From: Ruminococcus sp.
GTDB lineage: Bacteria; Bacillota; Clostridia; Oscillospirales; Ruminococcaceae
Direction of reading: 5' to 3'
NCBI GenBank assembly: GCA_029060305.1
Contig: JAIDUG010000054.1
Location: 1 to 38,611 of the forward strand
DNA: 38,611 bases
Each line of letters opens with the position of its first letter. Within the stretch, counting starts at the first letter, position 1. This document shows, one piece after another, positions 1-8,400 of the stretch. Both the position numbers and the translations under genes were made by a program. Under the pieces are notes generated by a model, which saw only the letters and a program-made list of their open reading frames with translations, was not told the origin of the DNA and searched no databases.

Positions 1-219
1 ATTGACAGTACATACACGGCAACTCACGTTGATGTCAGGACTTCAAACTTCTGGAAAGGCAATGAGGTTGTGACTTCCGCTTATTCCGTTACGGACGATT
101 TCTACAAATATTACGGTCTCAGCAAATCAGACGTTTATCCGACAACCACGAAAAAGACCGTCGAGGTTTCAGTGACCGTTGACGGAAAAAATTATTCAGG
201 AACTCTTGCAGAAAAGTGA
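1..219 (+). CDS. C-terminal end of an unknown protein (5' end outside window)
   Basis: Reading frame 1 is open from the first base and ends in TGA at 217-219, giving the last 72 residues of a protein. The piece is rich in Thr, Ser, Val and Tyr (for example VEVSVTVDGKNYSG near the end) and looks like a beta-rich extracellular or structural domain. No known motif is visible and I do not recognise it. It is followed by a 67-base gap before the methylase gene on the same strand. A phage or plasmid structural protein is possible from the company it keeps, but nothing in the fragment itself proves that. Confidence 0.6.
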   Translation: MDSTYTATHVDVRTSNFWKGNEVVTSAYSVTDDFYKYYGLSKSDVYPTTTKKTVEVSVTVDGKNYSGTLAEK

Positions 220-286
220 GAGTCAATATTCTTTTAGTTTCCTGAAAAATATTCTAATATTTTTTTGAGAATTTCAAATAAGAAGA

Positions 287-1030
287 GTGGTGATTTTAAT
301 AAAAAGTTTTATTGCATGGATGGGTGGAAAAAGACTTCTCGCTCCTAAAATAGTTTCTCTTTTTCCGGACGATATAGACCGATATATAGAAGTTTTCGGC
401 GGTGGAGGGTCTGTGCTTTTCTACAAGGAAAATCATGCCAGTCTTGAAGTCTACAATGATTTCAACAGTGACCTTGTAAATCTTTTCCGCTGTACCAAAT
501 ATCACTGTGCAGAGCTTCAGCGTGAAATTTCAGGTTATCTTAATTCACGTGAAATGTTTGAGAATATAAAGGAAAAAATGAATATTTCCGGATTTACAGA
601 CATTCAGCGTGCAGGAATGTTCTACCTCATCAACAAGATAAGTTACGGTTCTAATATGAGAACTTTCGGCGGTCGTAAACGTAATATTTCAGCCGACTAT
701 ATGGAAGAAATAGAAAAACGCCTTGCAAACGTGGTAATAGAAAATATGGACTTTGAACAGCTTATAAAAAAATATGACCACCCTGAAGCGTTATTCTACT
801 GTGACCCGCCATACAGCCATACAGAACGCTATTACGATATTCTTTTCCGCAAAGAAGACCATGAACGTTTAAAGAAAGTTTTAAGTAAAATACAGGGACG
901 TTTTATTTTATCATATAATGACAGTAGCTATATACGTGAATTATATAAAGAGTTTGAAATTGCCACCACAGAACGTCAGAATAATCTTTCAAAGGGAGTA
1001 TATAAAGAGCTGATAATACGTAATTTTTGA
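287..1030 (+). CDS. D12-class (Dam-like) adenine-specific DNA methyltransferase
   Basis: This protein transfers a methyl group from S-adenosylmethionine to adenine N6 in DNA. The N-terminal KSFIAWMGGK segment and the FGGGGSVLF loop form the AdoMet-binding motif I of the D12/Dam family, and DPPYSH in the C-terminal half is the catalytic DPPY motif. At about 247 residues it has the normal family length. No restriction enzyme gene is adjacent, so it is an orphan methylase of the kind common in phages and plasmids. The start is uncertain. The GTG at 287 gives the longest frame, but family members begin close to the KSF segment, and a Shine-Dalgarno-like GTGGTGA at 287-293 overlaps that GTG. Initiation a few codons downstream, at a non-standard codon such as ATA 299, cannot be excluded. 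Confidence 0.88.
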   Translation: MVILIKSFIAWMGGKRLLAPKIVSLFPDDIDRYIEVFGGGGSVLFYKENHASLEVYNDFNSDLVNLFRCTKYHCAELQREISGYLNSREMFENIKEKMNISGFTDIQRAGMFYLINKISYGSNMRTFGGRKRNISADYMEEIEKRLANVVIENMDFEQLIKKYDHPEALFYCDPPYSHTERYYDILFRKEDHERLKKVLSKIQGRFILSYNDSSYIRELYKEFEIATTERQNNLSKGVYKELIIRNF

Positions 1031-1120
1031 CATATCTTGTATAATAATGTATAAATTCTGTTGTTGGTTGCACACAAAAACTGGAAATTATAATGGGAAA
1101 TGTTTAGTGGTTAGTGTGTA

Positions 1121-1149
1121 TTGACTTTTTATGAAATTTGTAGTATAGT
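1121..1149 (+). promoter_or_regulatory. Sigma-A promoter of the Spo0A-like gene
   Basis: TTGACT at 1121-1126 and TATAGT at 1144-1149 are separated by 17 bases. Transcription would start near 1156 and leave a leader of about 130 bases before the ATG at 1286. Confidence 0.7.
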
Positions 1150-1285
1150 GTGTGTGCGGACGGAAAATGGCAATATTTACCAATAATCTACGATATTTGT
1201 ATTGAGACATTTCTGTCTGTCATATGATAATATATTCTCACTACGCCTTTCTGTTCGCAATTTTAAAGAAAGGAATTACCTACAA

Positions 1286-1966
1286 ATGATTATATTAAGT
1301 AATAAGGTGTTAATCAAGAGTCAGAATGTAATCTGCAATAAAATTGCTTCTGAACTCTCAAAGAACCTGTATGCTGTAGTACGCAGTAATCTTTCTGCTG
1401 AAACGCTGGCAACAAATAATGCGGTTATTATCGACACTACTACAGAAGACATGGACGAATCACTGGAAGCTCTTATTTTAAGCGGAAACCCCAATGTGAA
1501 AGCGTTCGTACTCACCAGCGAGGAGGAACTCACGATTTATACAAAGAACGGAGTACTCTTTATTTCCGAGAAACTCGGCGTAACTAATATCTGTAACCTA
1601 ATACGCCATTGTCTCGATATGGAGAATTACAAAAAACAGGTGGAAAAAGCTACAGCCAAGGCACTTCTTTATATGGGCTTTCATGCACATTTCAGAGGCT
1701 ACAGATACACCATTGATACCGTTTATTTAGTTATCGAACATCCGGAATATATCAACAACTTTAAGAACAATATTTATCCTCGCATAGCTGAGATGTACGG
1801 CGTTAGTTCAGAAAGTGTAGAACGTGCAATCAGAGGTTCTATAGATACGGCGTTCGATAAATATATGAATCGCTTTGAAGAGTTTTTCGGCAATGCCGTT
1901 TACAAGCCTCCAATTACAGAGTTTATAACATTCTGTGCAGAAAAAATCAAGTTGGAAGTACTCTGA
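1286..1966 (+). CDS. Spo0A C-terminal-domain DNA-binding protein
   Basis: The second half (from about residue 120) matches the Spo0A effector domain. It has a GFHAHFRGYRY stretch, then the YPRIAEMYGVSSESVERAIR helix-turn-helix, which in Spo0A reads 0A-box DNA. The first half (about 110 residues) sits where a receiver domain would be, but I see no phospho-acceptor Asp in the expected setting, so it is probably not a normal response regulator. The start at ATG 1286 is preferred over an upstream frame extension because it follows AAAGGAA by a suitable spacing. It has its own promoter and lies between an orphan methylase and a TnpB element in phage-like DNA. It could regulate that element, or tie it to the host Spo0A regulon by reading the same boxes; this is inference. 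Confidence 0.75.
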   Translation: MIILSNKVLIKSQNVICNKIASELSKNLYAVVRSNLSAETLATNNAVIIDTTTEDMDESLEALILSGNPNVKAFVLTSEEELTIYTKNGVLFISEKLGVTNICNLIRHCLDMENYKKQVEKATAKALLYMGFHAHFRGYRYTIDTVYLVIEHPEYINNFKNNIYPRIAEMYGVSSESVERAIRGSIDTAFDKYMNRFEEFFGNAVYKPPITEFITFCAEKIKLEVL

Positions 1967-2036
1967 AAGATAGTCAACATTAGCAAGAAATTCTCCGTAT
2001 CTATAAACGTGAGTTACAAAATAAGTAATAAAAGCA

Positions 2037-2065
2037 TTGACAAAAGTGTGTAAACATGGTAAAAT
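2037..2065 (+). promoter_or_regulatory. Sigma-A promoter of tnpB
   Basis: TTGACA at 2037-2042 and TAAAAT at 2060-2065 have a 17-base spacer. The promoter overlaps the first in-frame ATG (2056), so that ATG cannot be the start of the protein made from this transcript. This supports the TTG start at 2098. Confidence 0.7.
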
Positions 2066-2097
2066 ATACACAAAAAAGAAATAAGGTTGTGAAGAAA

Positions 2098-3273
2098 TTG
2101 CTAAAAAGTTATAAAACAGAAATCTATCCAACTGCAAAACAAAAACAAATCATTCACAGAACCATCGGTGTATGCAGATTTGTGTACAATTTTTATCTGG
2201 CACACAATAAAGAAATCTATGAAAAAGAAGAAAGATTTGTTTCAGGATATGACTTTTCAAAATGGCTGAACAATGAGTATCTTTTGAAAAAACCTGAATT
2301 TTCATGGATTAGAGAAGTCAGCAGTAAATCAGTAAAACAAAGTATCATGAACGCACAAAGAGCTTTTAAAAATTTTTTCAGCCACAAATCTGGTTTCCCG
2401 AATTGGAAGAAAAAATCAAACTCTGATGTGAAAATGTATTTTGTAAGAACAGATACGAAAACAATAATTGCCTGTGAACGCCACAGAATTAAAATTCCAA
2501 CACTTGGCTGGGTAAGACTGAAAGAAAAGGGTTATATCCCGACAAATCCGAAAATACATATCATAAAGAGCGGTACTGTTTCCATGAAAGCAGGAAGATA
2601 TTATGTTTCTGTTATGGTGGAAGAAGCAGAAAAAGAAAAGCCCATTCTTAATGATTTCGGAATCGGCATTGACTTAGGCATAAAGGATTTTGCGATATGT
2701 TCAAATGGAAAGACCTATAAAAACATCAATAAGACTGTCCGTATCAGGAAACTTGAAAAAAGTCTGAAACGACAGCAGAGAAAACTTTCGAGGAAATACG
2801 AAAGTCTGAAAAAATCAAAAAATAATTTGAAAGAAGTAGCTACCCGACAGAATATCCGGAAACAAAAGTTGAAAGTACAAAGACTTCATCACAGACTTGA
2901 CTGTATCAGAACTGACTATATCAACAAAGTAATTTCCAAACTGGTGAAAACCAAACCGGCTTGGATAACGCTTGAAAATCTGAATATCAGCGGAATGATG
3001 AAGAACAGACATCTTTCAAGGGCGATTGCACAGCAGAAATTCTTTGAGTTCAGAACGAAGATAACTGCAAAATGCAGGGAATATGGCATTGAATTAAGAT
3101 TCGTTGACAGATTCTATCCGTCGAGCAAAACTTGCCATAACTGTGGCTGTATCAAATCTGATTTGAAGTTATCAGACAGAATCTATACTTGTTCTGAATG
3201 TGGATATACAGCAGACAGGGACTTTAATGCAAGCCTGAATCTGCGTGATTGTCCGGCTTATCAGACTGCATAG
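2098..3273 (+). CDS. tnpB: TnpB RNA-guided endonuclease (IS200/IS605 OrfB)
   Basis: TnpB is a compact RuvC-type nuclease guided by a right-end RNA. It cuts the empty donor site and so helps the element persist. The three RuvC acids appear intact: Asp192 in GIDLGIKDF, Glu293 in LENLNISGM and Asp375 in ADRDFNAS. The four-cysteine zinc ribbon (CHNCG, then CSECG) lies between the second and third. At 391 residues it is full length. I choose TTG 2098 as the start because family members begin with the equivalent of LLKSYKTEIYPT, an AAGG-type ribosome site lies just upstream, and the upstream ATG 2056 falls inside the promoter. It appears functional. No tnpA is present in the window. Confidence 0.92.
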   Translation: MLKSYKTEIYPTAKQKQIIHRTIGVCRFVYNFYLAHNKEIYEKEERFVSGYDFSKWLNNEYLLKKPEFSWIREVSSKSVKQSIMNAQRAFKNFFSHKSGFPNWKKKSNSDVKMYFVRTDTKTIIACERHRIKIPTLGWVRLKEKGYIPTNPKIHIIKSGTVSMKAGRYYVSVMVEEAEKEKPILNDFGIGIDLGIKDFAICSNGKTYKNINKTVRIRKLEKSLKRQQRKLSRKYESLKKSKNNLKEVATRQNIRKQKLKVQRLHHRLDCIRTDYINKVISKLVKTKPAWITLENLNISGMMKNRHLSRAIAQQKFFEFRTKITAKCREYGIELRFVDRFYPSSKTCHNCGCIKSDLKLSDRIYTCSECGYTADRDFNASLNLRDCPAYQTA

Positions 3274-3395
3274 AAAAGCAATGATAATACCGTGGGCTAC
3301 ACGGGAATTTACGCCTGTGGACTGTACATGAACTTGTGAGTAGATTTTGACTTGTCATTATCAAAAGCATACAGGTTGAAACAGGAATTTTCTCA
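3274..3395 (+). ncRNA. Candidate omega RNA (TnpB guide RNA) scaffold
   Basis: TnpB guide RNAs are made from the 3' end of tnpB and the following right end, with the guide taken from the DNA just past the element. The non-coding stretch after the stop codon contains the conserved-looking GTGGGCTACACGGGAATTT and GCCTGTGGACTG segments typical of such right ends. It finishes near GAAACAGGAATTTTC. If that is the boundary, the guide would start around 3390-3396. The call rests on position and resemblance only; the 5' part probably lies inside tnpB. Confidence 0.35.
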
Positions 3396-3530
3396 ATATG
3401 GGTATATTTGTCTATATTTTGAGTAGCAGAATTTTGGTTATGTCTTCCGTTACTGAAAACTTATCAAAAGTTATAAAATAGCTTTTATGTTTCATTCTTT
3501 GTTCAACGTGTCCGCTTTTGATAAAATCCA

Positions 3531-3562
3531 CTCTCGTCTTTGTAGACGGGGGGGATTTTTTT
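3531..3562 (+). terminator. Terminator or attenuator hairpin upstream of the scaffold-like gene
   Basis: CTCTCGTCT (3531-3539) pairs through a four-base loop with AGACGGGGG (3544-3552), using two G-T pairs, and is followed by seven T at 3556-3562. It would stop transcription arriving from the TnpB side, or attenuate entry into the capsid genes that begin at 3611. The rest of the 3396-3610 gap shows no gene. Confidence 0.5.
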
Positions 3563-3610
3563 GTTGTCGCAAAAAATATCAAATCTGCAACGAAGAAAGG
3601 TGATAAAAAA

Positions 3611-3955
3611 ATGAACGAAAACGCAGAGCAGGTAAAGGAAACCACTCCGGAAACCTTTATTGACTATAAGGCAGAATTGGAAAAAGCAAAGGAAATTATA
3701 GAACAGCTTAAGAAAGAGCTTATGCTGGAGCGTCATCACATCTTACCGGAACACTATGAATTTATTTCGGCAACTCTTAAAAAACTTGTTGACGAAAATA
3801 TAAACGAAGAAAAAGCGTTTGAAATTATTGAAAAAGTGTACCCTGAAGCATTCAAGCCGAAATTACCTGAATTTTCAGTACATACCACGGGAATATCAGT
3901 GCCAAAAGAAAAAAGCAGTTTTTTGGCTGGACTTACCGGAAAAATACCACTCTAA
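3611..3955 (+). CDS. Phage scaffold-like acidic coiled-coil protein
   Basis: This 114-residue protein starts at ATG 3611 behind GAAAGGTGAT, a good ribosome site. The frame is open further upstream but has no start with such a site. Residues 15-45 are a highly charged Glu/Lys helix likely to form a coiled coil, and the C terminus is Pro- and Gly-containing. Small, acidic, helical proteins directly in front of a major capsid gene are typically scaffolds in tailed phages, and the capsid gene follows after only 20 bases. The function is inferred from size, composition and position; no diagnostic motif is visible. Confidence 0.55.
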   Translation: MNENAEQVKETTPETFIDYKAELEKAKEIIEQLKKELMLERHHILPEHYEFISATLKKLVDENINEEKAFEIIEKVYPEAFKPKLPEFSVHTTGISVPKEKSSFLAGLTGKIPL

Positions 3956-3975
3956 TCACGAAAGGAAGATGTTTA

Positions 3976-4797
3976 ATGACAAATATCAATTATGCTGAAA
4001 AGTATGAAGTACAGATTGATGAACGCTTTAAGTTAGCGTCTGTGACGGAATCAGCCGTAAACAGAAATTACAATTTTGACGGAGTAAACAAAATCACTGT
4101 TTATTCTGTTGAAACTGCACCGTTAAACGACTATAACAGGGAATCAGAATCAAACAGGTACGGAACAGCTAAAGAGTTAGGGAACGCTGTCCAGTCGCTT
4201 ACACTTACGCAGGATAAGTCTTTCACGTTCACTATCGACAAAGGTAACTATGAAAATTCAGTGCTTGCAAGCAGTGCCGGAAACGCTTTGCAGAGACAGC
4301 TTGATGAAGTTGTAACGCCCGCCATTGACAAGTATCGTATAAACGTAATGGCAGAAAATGCAGGAACGGTTATAAAACAGACTATAACAGATGACAATGC
4401 TTATCAGAGTTTTATTACAGCGTCTGTTGTACTGATTGAAAATAAAGTACCAGCAGAAAACAGAATAGCATTTGTTTCACCAGCGTTTTATATGCTTATG
4501 AAAAGCGACAGGCATTTCACAGGATACGGCGATAAGCTCAATGACGTTGCAGTAACAGGAAGCATAGCAAAAATTGATGGAATAGATATTATAGTTGTTC
4601 CGAGTGACTATCTGCCTGAAAAAACAAATTTTATTATAACTCATCCTATAGCTACCGTAAGTCCGGTAAAGCTTGCTGAGTATAAGACCCACGATAATCC
4701 ACCAGGGATAAGTGGTTGGTTATGTGAAGGACGTATCTATTATGATGCGTTTGTTCTTGACAATAAGAAAAAGGCAATTGTCATTTCCAAATCTTGA
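3976..4797 (+). CDS. HK97-fold phage major capsid protein-like
   Basis: This 273-residue protein resembles the compact major capsid proteins of Firmicutes siphophages. It has an N-terminal beta region, a central helix containing DKYRINVMAENAG, an AENRIAFVSPAFYMLM segment, and a C-terminal DGIDIIVVPSDYLPE then GRIYYDAFVLDNKK strand pair. It starts at ATG 3976 behind AAAGGAAG and is the last gene of the island, with a strong terminator at 4982-5027. No terminase, portal, protease, tail or integrase gene is present between 1 and 5030. The pair is therefore a prophage remnant or a domesticated capsid. An encapsulin is less likely: the sequence looks phage-like and no cargo gene is seen. Confidence 0.72.
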   Translation: MTNINYAEKYEVQIDERFKLASVTESAVNRNYNFDGVNKITVYSVETAPLNDYNRESESNRYGTAKELGNAVQSLTLTQDKSFTFTIDKGNYENSVLASSAGNALQRQLDEVVTPAIDKYRINVMAENAGTVIKQTITDDNAYQSFITASVVLIENKVPAENRIAFVSPAFYMLMKSDRHFTGYGDKLNDVAVTGSIAKIDGIDIIVVPSDYLPEKTNFIITHPIATVSPVKLAEYKTHDNPPGISGWLCEGRIYYDAFVLDNKKKAIVISKS

Positions 4798-4981
4798 AAA
4801 ATAGTCAACCGCAATTCCACCGGTTTTAGACGTTGGGTAGTTCACTCTGCTGGATTTTTAGTTAACATTATTGCATTTTTTCCCACTTAATATCCGGCTA
4901 TGTATCACTTTTGCCCGTTTATTTCACGCTTTTTTTCGGCTTTGTTCGGTTTTGTTCGCTTACCTAATAATCAACTAAAAG

Positions 4982-5027
4982 ACTTGTGAATCATTCTTAT
5001 CCAGAGATGATTTCACAAGTTTTTTTA
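4982..5027 (+). terminator. Strong rho-independent terminator after the capsid gene
   Basis: ACTTGTGAATCAT (4982-4994) pairs with ATGATTTCACAAGT (5007-5020), followed by a run of T. It closes the accessory island. The 4798-4981 stretch before it holds no gene; it contains a short tandem TTTGTTCGG/TTTTGTTCG repeat near 4938-4960. Confidence 0.85.
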
Positions 5028-5059
5028 TTTATACGCATTGTAAATTCTTTACACTTAAC

Positions 5060-5097
5060 TTTTGTATTCTGCGTGTGAAATTTTGTATTTTGCGTGT
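5060..5097. repeat. 21-bp-period direct repeat, possible response-regulator operator
   Basis: TTTTGTATTCTGCGTGT (5060-5076) and TTTTGTATTTTGCGTGT (5081-5097) differ at one base and are exactly 21 bases apart, two turns of the helix. Such spacing places two protein subunits on the same face of DNA, as with LytTR-type or other dimeric response regulators. It lies about 200 bases upstream of the likely promoter of the sensor kinase gene. The regulator is unknown. Confidence 0.5.
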
Positions 5098-5277
5098 CAG
5101 GCTACAGTTACTTTGCATAATATGAAGAAAAAATAAATGCAGAGGAAGTAAAAAATGTTCCGCCACATATTATCATTCTGAAAATTCCTTATATATAAAT
5201 GGATAATAAAAGCATATTTACAAAAGATTTATCAATAATTTTTGGGTATTATGCTAATAGATTTTCTGCATAAAATA

Positions 5278-5286
5278 TGTTATAAT
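5278..5286 (+). promoter_or_regulatory. Extended -10 promoter for the hybrid sensor kinase
   Basis: TGTTATAAT at 5278-5286 is a perfect extended -10 element (TG, one base, TATAAT). No good -35 box lies 17 bases upstream. Transcription would start near 5293 and give a leader of about 110 bases. Confidence 0.5.
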
Positions 5287-5405
5287 TTTATTTTAAGAAT
5301 TGAACATTTTTGATAAAGAATAGCATTTAAAGATTTACAGACGTATTTATTTATCCGGAATATTCAGAAAATAAAAAATCATTGGATAATCAGGAGGTAA
5401 GAATA

Positions 5406-8400
5406 ATGCAAGATAGAAAAAAATCATACATAAGAATGATTATTGCATTTATGATGTGCTTGATTTTCACCATGTCCAACTTCATAACAGAATCAGCCGG
5501 TGAAGAGTCTAATAATCAGACAGTCAAAGCCGGTATTTTTGGTTTTGAAGGTTATCACATGAAAGATGAAACCGGTTGTCTTACGGGGTATGGTATAGAA
5601 TTTCTCAATATGGTTTCCGAATATTCCCATTTAAATTTTCAATACACAGGTTATGAAAGAGGATGGGGAGAAATGCTTGAGATGTTGGAAAAAGGTGAAA
5701 TTGATGTGGTTACTTCAGCAAGAAGAACTGATGAACGTGAGGAGCGTTTTGCTTTTTCCTATCCTATCGGCAGAAATGATACTGTTCTTTCGGTACGTCT
5801 TGACAATACACGTTTACACAGCAACGATTATGATACATATGACGGAATGATTGTAGGACAGATTAAGGGAAGCAGTCAGAATCAAAGTCTTGTAAATTTT
5901 GCGGAAAAAAAGGGATTTTCCTATAAGGTAAAGGAATACGCCGATTCTGATATACTTACTGAAGCATTACAGAAAGGTGAGGTTGACGCAATTCTTTCAA
6001 GTAATCTTAGAAAAGCAGAAAACGAAAAAACTTTGGATATTATTGAAGAAGATAATTTCTATGCGATTGTAAGAAAAGATGATACTGAGTTACTTGAAGA
6101 AATCAACTACGCTATTGAACAGATGGATATGAATGAGGGCGACTGGAAAAATGTCTTGTTTTATCATTACTACGGACCTATATATTCTTCCGAACTGACC
6201 TTTACAGAACGTGAAAAGGAATATATCCGTGAAGTAGTATCCGGAGAAAAAAAGATAACTGTCACTGCAATAGGCAACAGAGAGCCATATTCATATGTGG
6301 AAAACGGCGAATTGAAAGGTATTCTTCCGGATTATTTTGATTATATAATGGAACTTGCCGGACTGCCTTATGAAATTATTGTGCCAAAGGATAAACAGGA
6401 CTATTTTAATATGGCAGATACTAACAGTGTGGACGTTGTTATTGACAGAATACGTGCAGTCAGCACCTTTGAAGATGAGGTTTATCGTGGATTCAATACA
6501 GACCCGTATATGACGACTGGTATGGCAAGAGTAATCAGACAGGATTTTGTCGGGGATATAAAAAAAGTTGCAGTAGCTGATTCTCAGAGTAAATCTCTTA
6601 TCATTCAGGAACTTCAGGGAGATGTTGAATTTTTGAGTTATGCTTCCCGTGAAGATGCTATACAGGCTGTACTGAACCGTGAAGCAGACGTGGCGTATGT
6701 TTATGCATATGCGGCACAGTTATTTGTCAATCATGATACAACTCATTCTTTGTATTATAGTATCGCAAATAATATGAATATGGACTTTCAGATGTATGTC
6801 CCTGACAGTACAGACCATGAACTGATAACCATACTTAACAAGTGTATACATCAGGTATCAAATGATATGCTTAATCAGTTTGTTTCAAAGTATACAACTT
6901 ACAGTAACGGAAATATGAATTTCCTGCAATATCTTCAATCTAATCCGAATATAATGTTTGCCGTTACTTTTACTGTTGCTATGATTATATGTCTTTTTAC
7001 CATACTCTATCTTAAAGGACGTTGGAACAGACGACTTCTTAACGCAACTGAGCAGGCAAACAGGGAGATGAGCGAACAGCTTGCAATTGTGGAGGCACTG
7101 AGCCACGATTATACGAATGTTTATGCGGTCAATGAAAAAACAGGTACTGCAAGAATCGTTAAACTTGAAGGTTATGTGGTAGAGGGACTTAAAAAGGATT
7201 CAACAGAAGAACACCCATATACACCTATTCTGCAACAGTATATAAATACACGTGTTCATATAGAAGACAGACAATATCTTACAGAAGCACTTTCACTTGA
7301 AAACGTAAAGAATCAGTTGAGTATGAACAGTGAATACAACGGAAGCTATCGTATACAGGCGGACGGTGAAGAACATCATTTCCAATATACTTATGTAAAA
7401 GTAAAGGATAATTCTTCTGCACATAACAGCTTTATACTTGCAGGATTCCGCAATATCGACGAAATGATACACAAAGAACAGGAACAGAATGAAATTCTTA
7501 CAGAAGCTCTTGCACAGGCTCAGTATGCCAACAATGCAAAAACCACATTTCTTAATAATATGTCGCACGATATACGTACTCCTATGAATGCTATCATAGG
7601 TTTCACATCATTGGCGGTTACACATATTGACAATAAGTCACAGGTACAGGACTATCTCGGAAAAATTCTTACTTCCAGTAATCATCTTTTAAGTCTGATA
7701 AATGATGTACTCGATATGAGCAGAATTGAAAGCGGAAAGGTAAAGATTGAAGAAAAAGAAGTAAGTCTGCCGGAAATAATGCACGACCTTAAAACTATTG
7801 TTCAGGCAGATGTGAAATCAAAACAACTTGAGTTTTACATAGATACTCTTGACGTTGTAAACGAAATGATTATATGTGATAAACTCCGTCTTAATCAGGT
7901 ACTTTTAAATATTCTTAGTAATGCAATGAAATATACAAAGTCTGGCGGTATGGTCAGTGTGCGTGTTATTCAGACTTCAGAAGTACAGGAAGATTATGCT
8001 TCATATGAGTTCAGGGTAAAGGATACCGGTATCGGTATGAGTCCGGAATTTCTTAAACACGTTTTCGAGCCTTTCGAGAGAGAACAGACCGCTACTGTAA
8101 GTGGTATTCAGGGAACGGGTCTCGGTCTTGCAATCACTAAAAACATTGTCGATATGATGAATGGTACTATACTTGTCGAAAGTGAAGAGGGAAAAGGTTC
8201 TGAATTTATTGTAAAATTCCGTTTTAAAGTTGCAGGTCAGCCTGTTCAGTCACAAAGGCTTGAACAGCTGGCAGACCTCAGGGCGTTGGTCGTTGATGAT
8301 GATGTCAATACTTGTGTAAGTGTAAGTAAAATGCTTTCAAATATCGGTATGCACCCCGACTGGACGACTCGTGGAAAAGAAGCTGTTATCCGTACAGAGT

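Larger units (their letters stand above)
2037..3395 (+). mobile_element. TnpB-only IS200/IS605-type element (boundaries approximate)
   Basis: The element is defined by an intact tnpB with no tnpA transposase beside it, so it could move only with a transposase supplied elsewhere. The left limit given is the tnpB promoter. The right limit is a guess placed just after GAAACAGGAATTTTC, which resembles the right ends of related elements. IS200/IS605 elements have no terminal inverted repeats or target duplications, so the edges cannot be set from one copy. It lies between the Spo0A-like gene and the scaffold-like gene without breaking either. Confidence 0.55.

Noticed and set aside
2056..2097. ATG 2056 as the start of TnpB.
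   Set aside because: It lies between the -35 and -10 boxes of the only good promoter, has no ribosome site, and adds residues not expected from the family's usual N terminus.
3976..4797. Encapsulin nanocompartment instead of phage capsid.
   Set aside because: The adjacent scaffold-like gene and the surrounding phage-like genes fit a phage origin better, and no encapsulin cargo gene or loading peptide is seen.
1964..4809. TGAAARATAGTCAAC occurs at the stop codon of both the Spo0A-like gene (1964-1978) and the capsid gene (4795-4809), suggesting attachment-site or module-boundary repeats.
   Set aside because: Fourteen of fifteen matching bases in AT-rich DNA are expected by chance many times in a window this size, and no further flanking similarity or integrase supports an att site.
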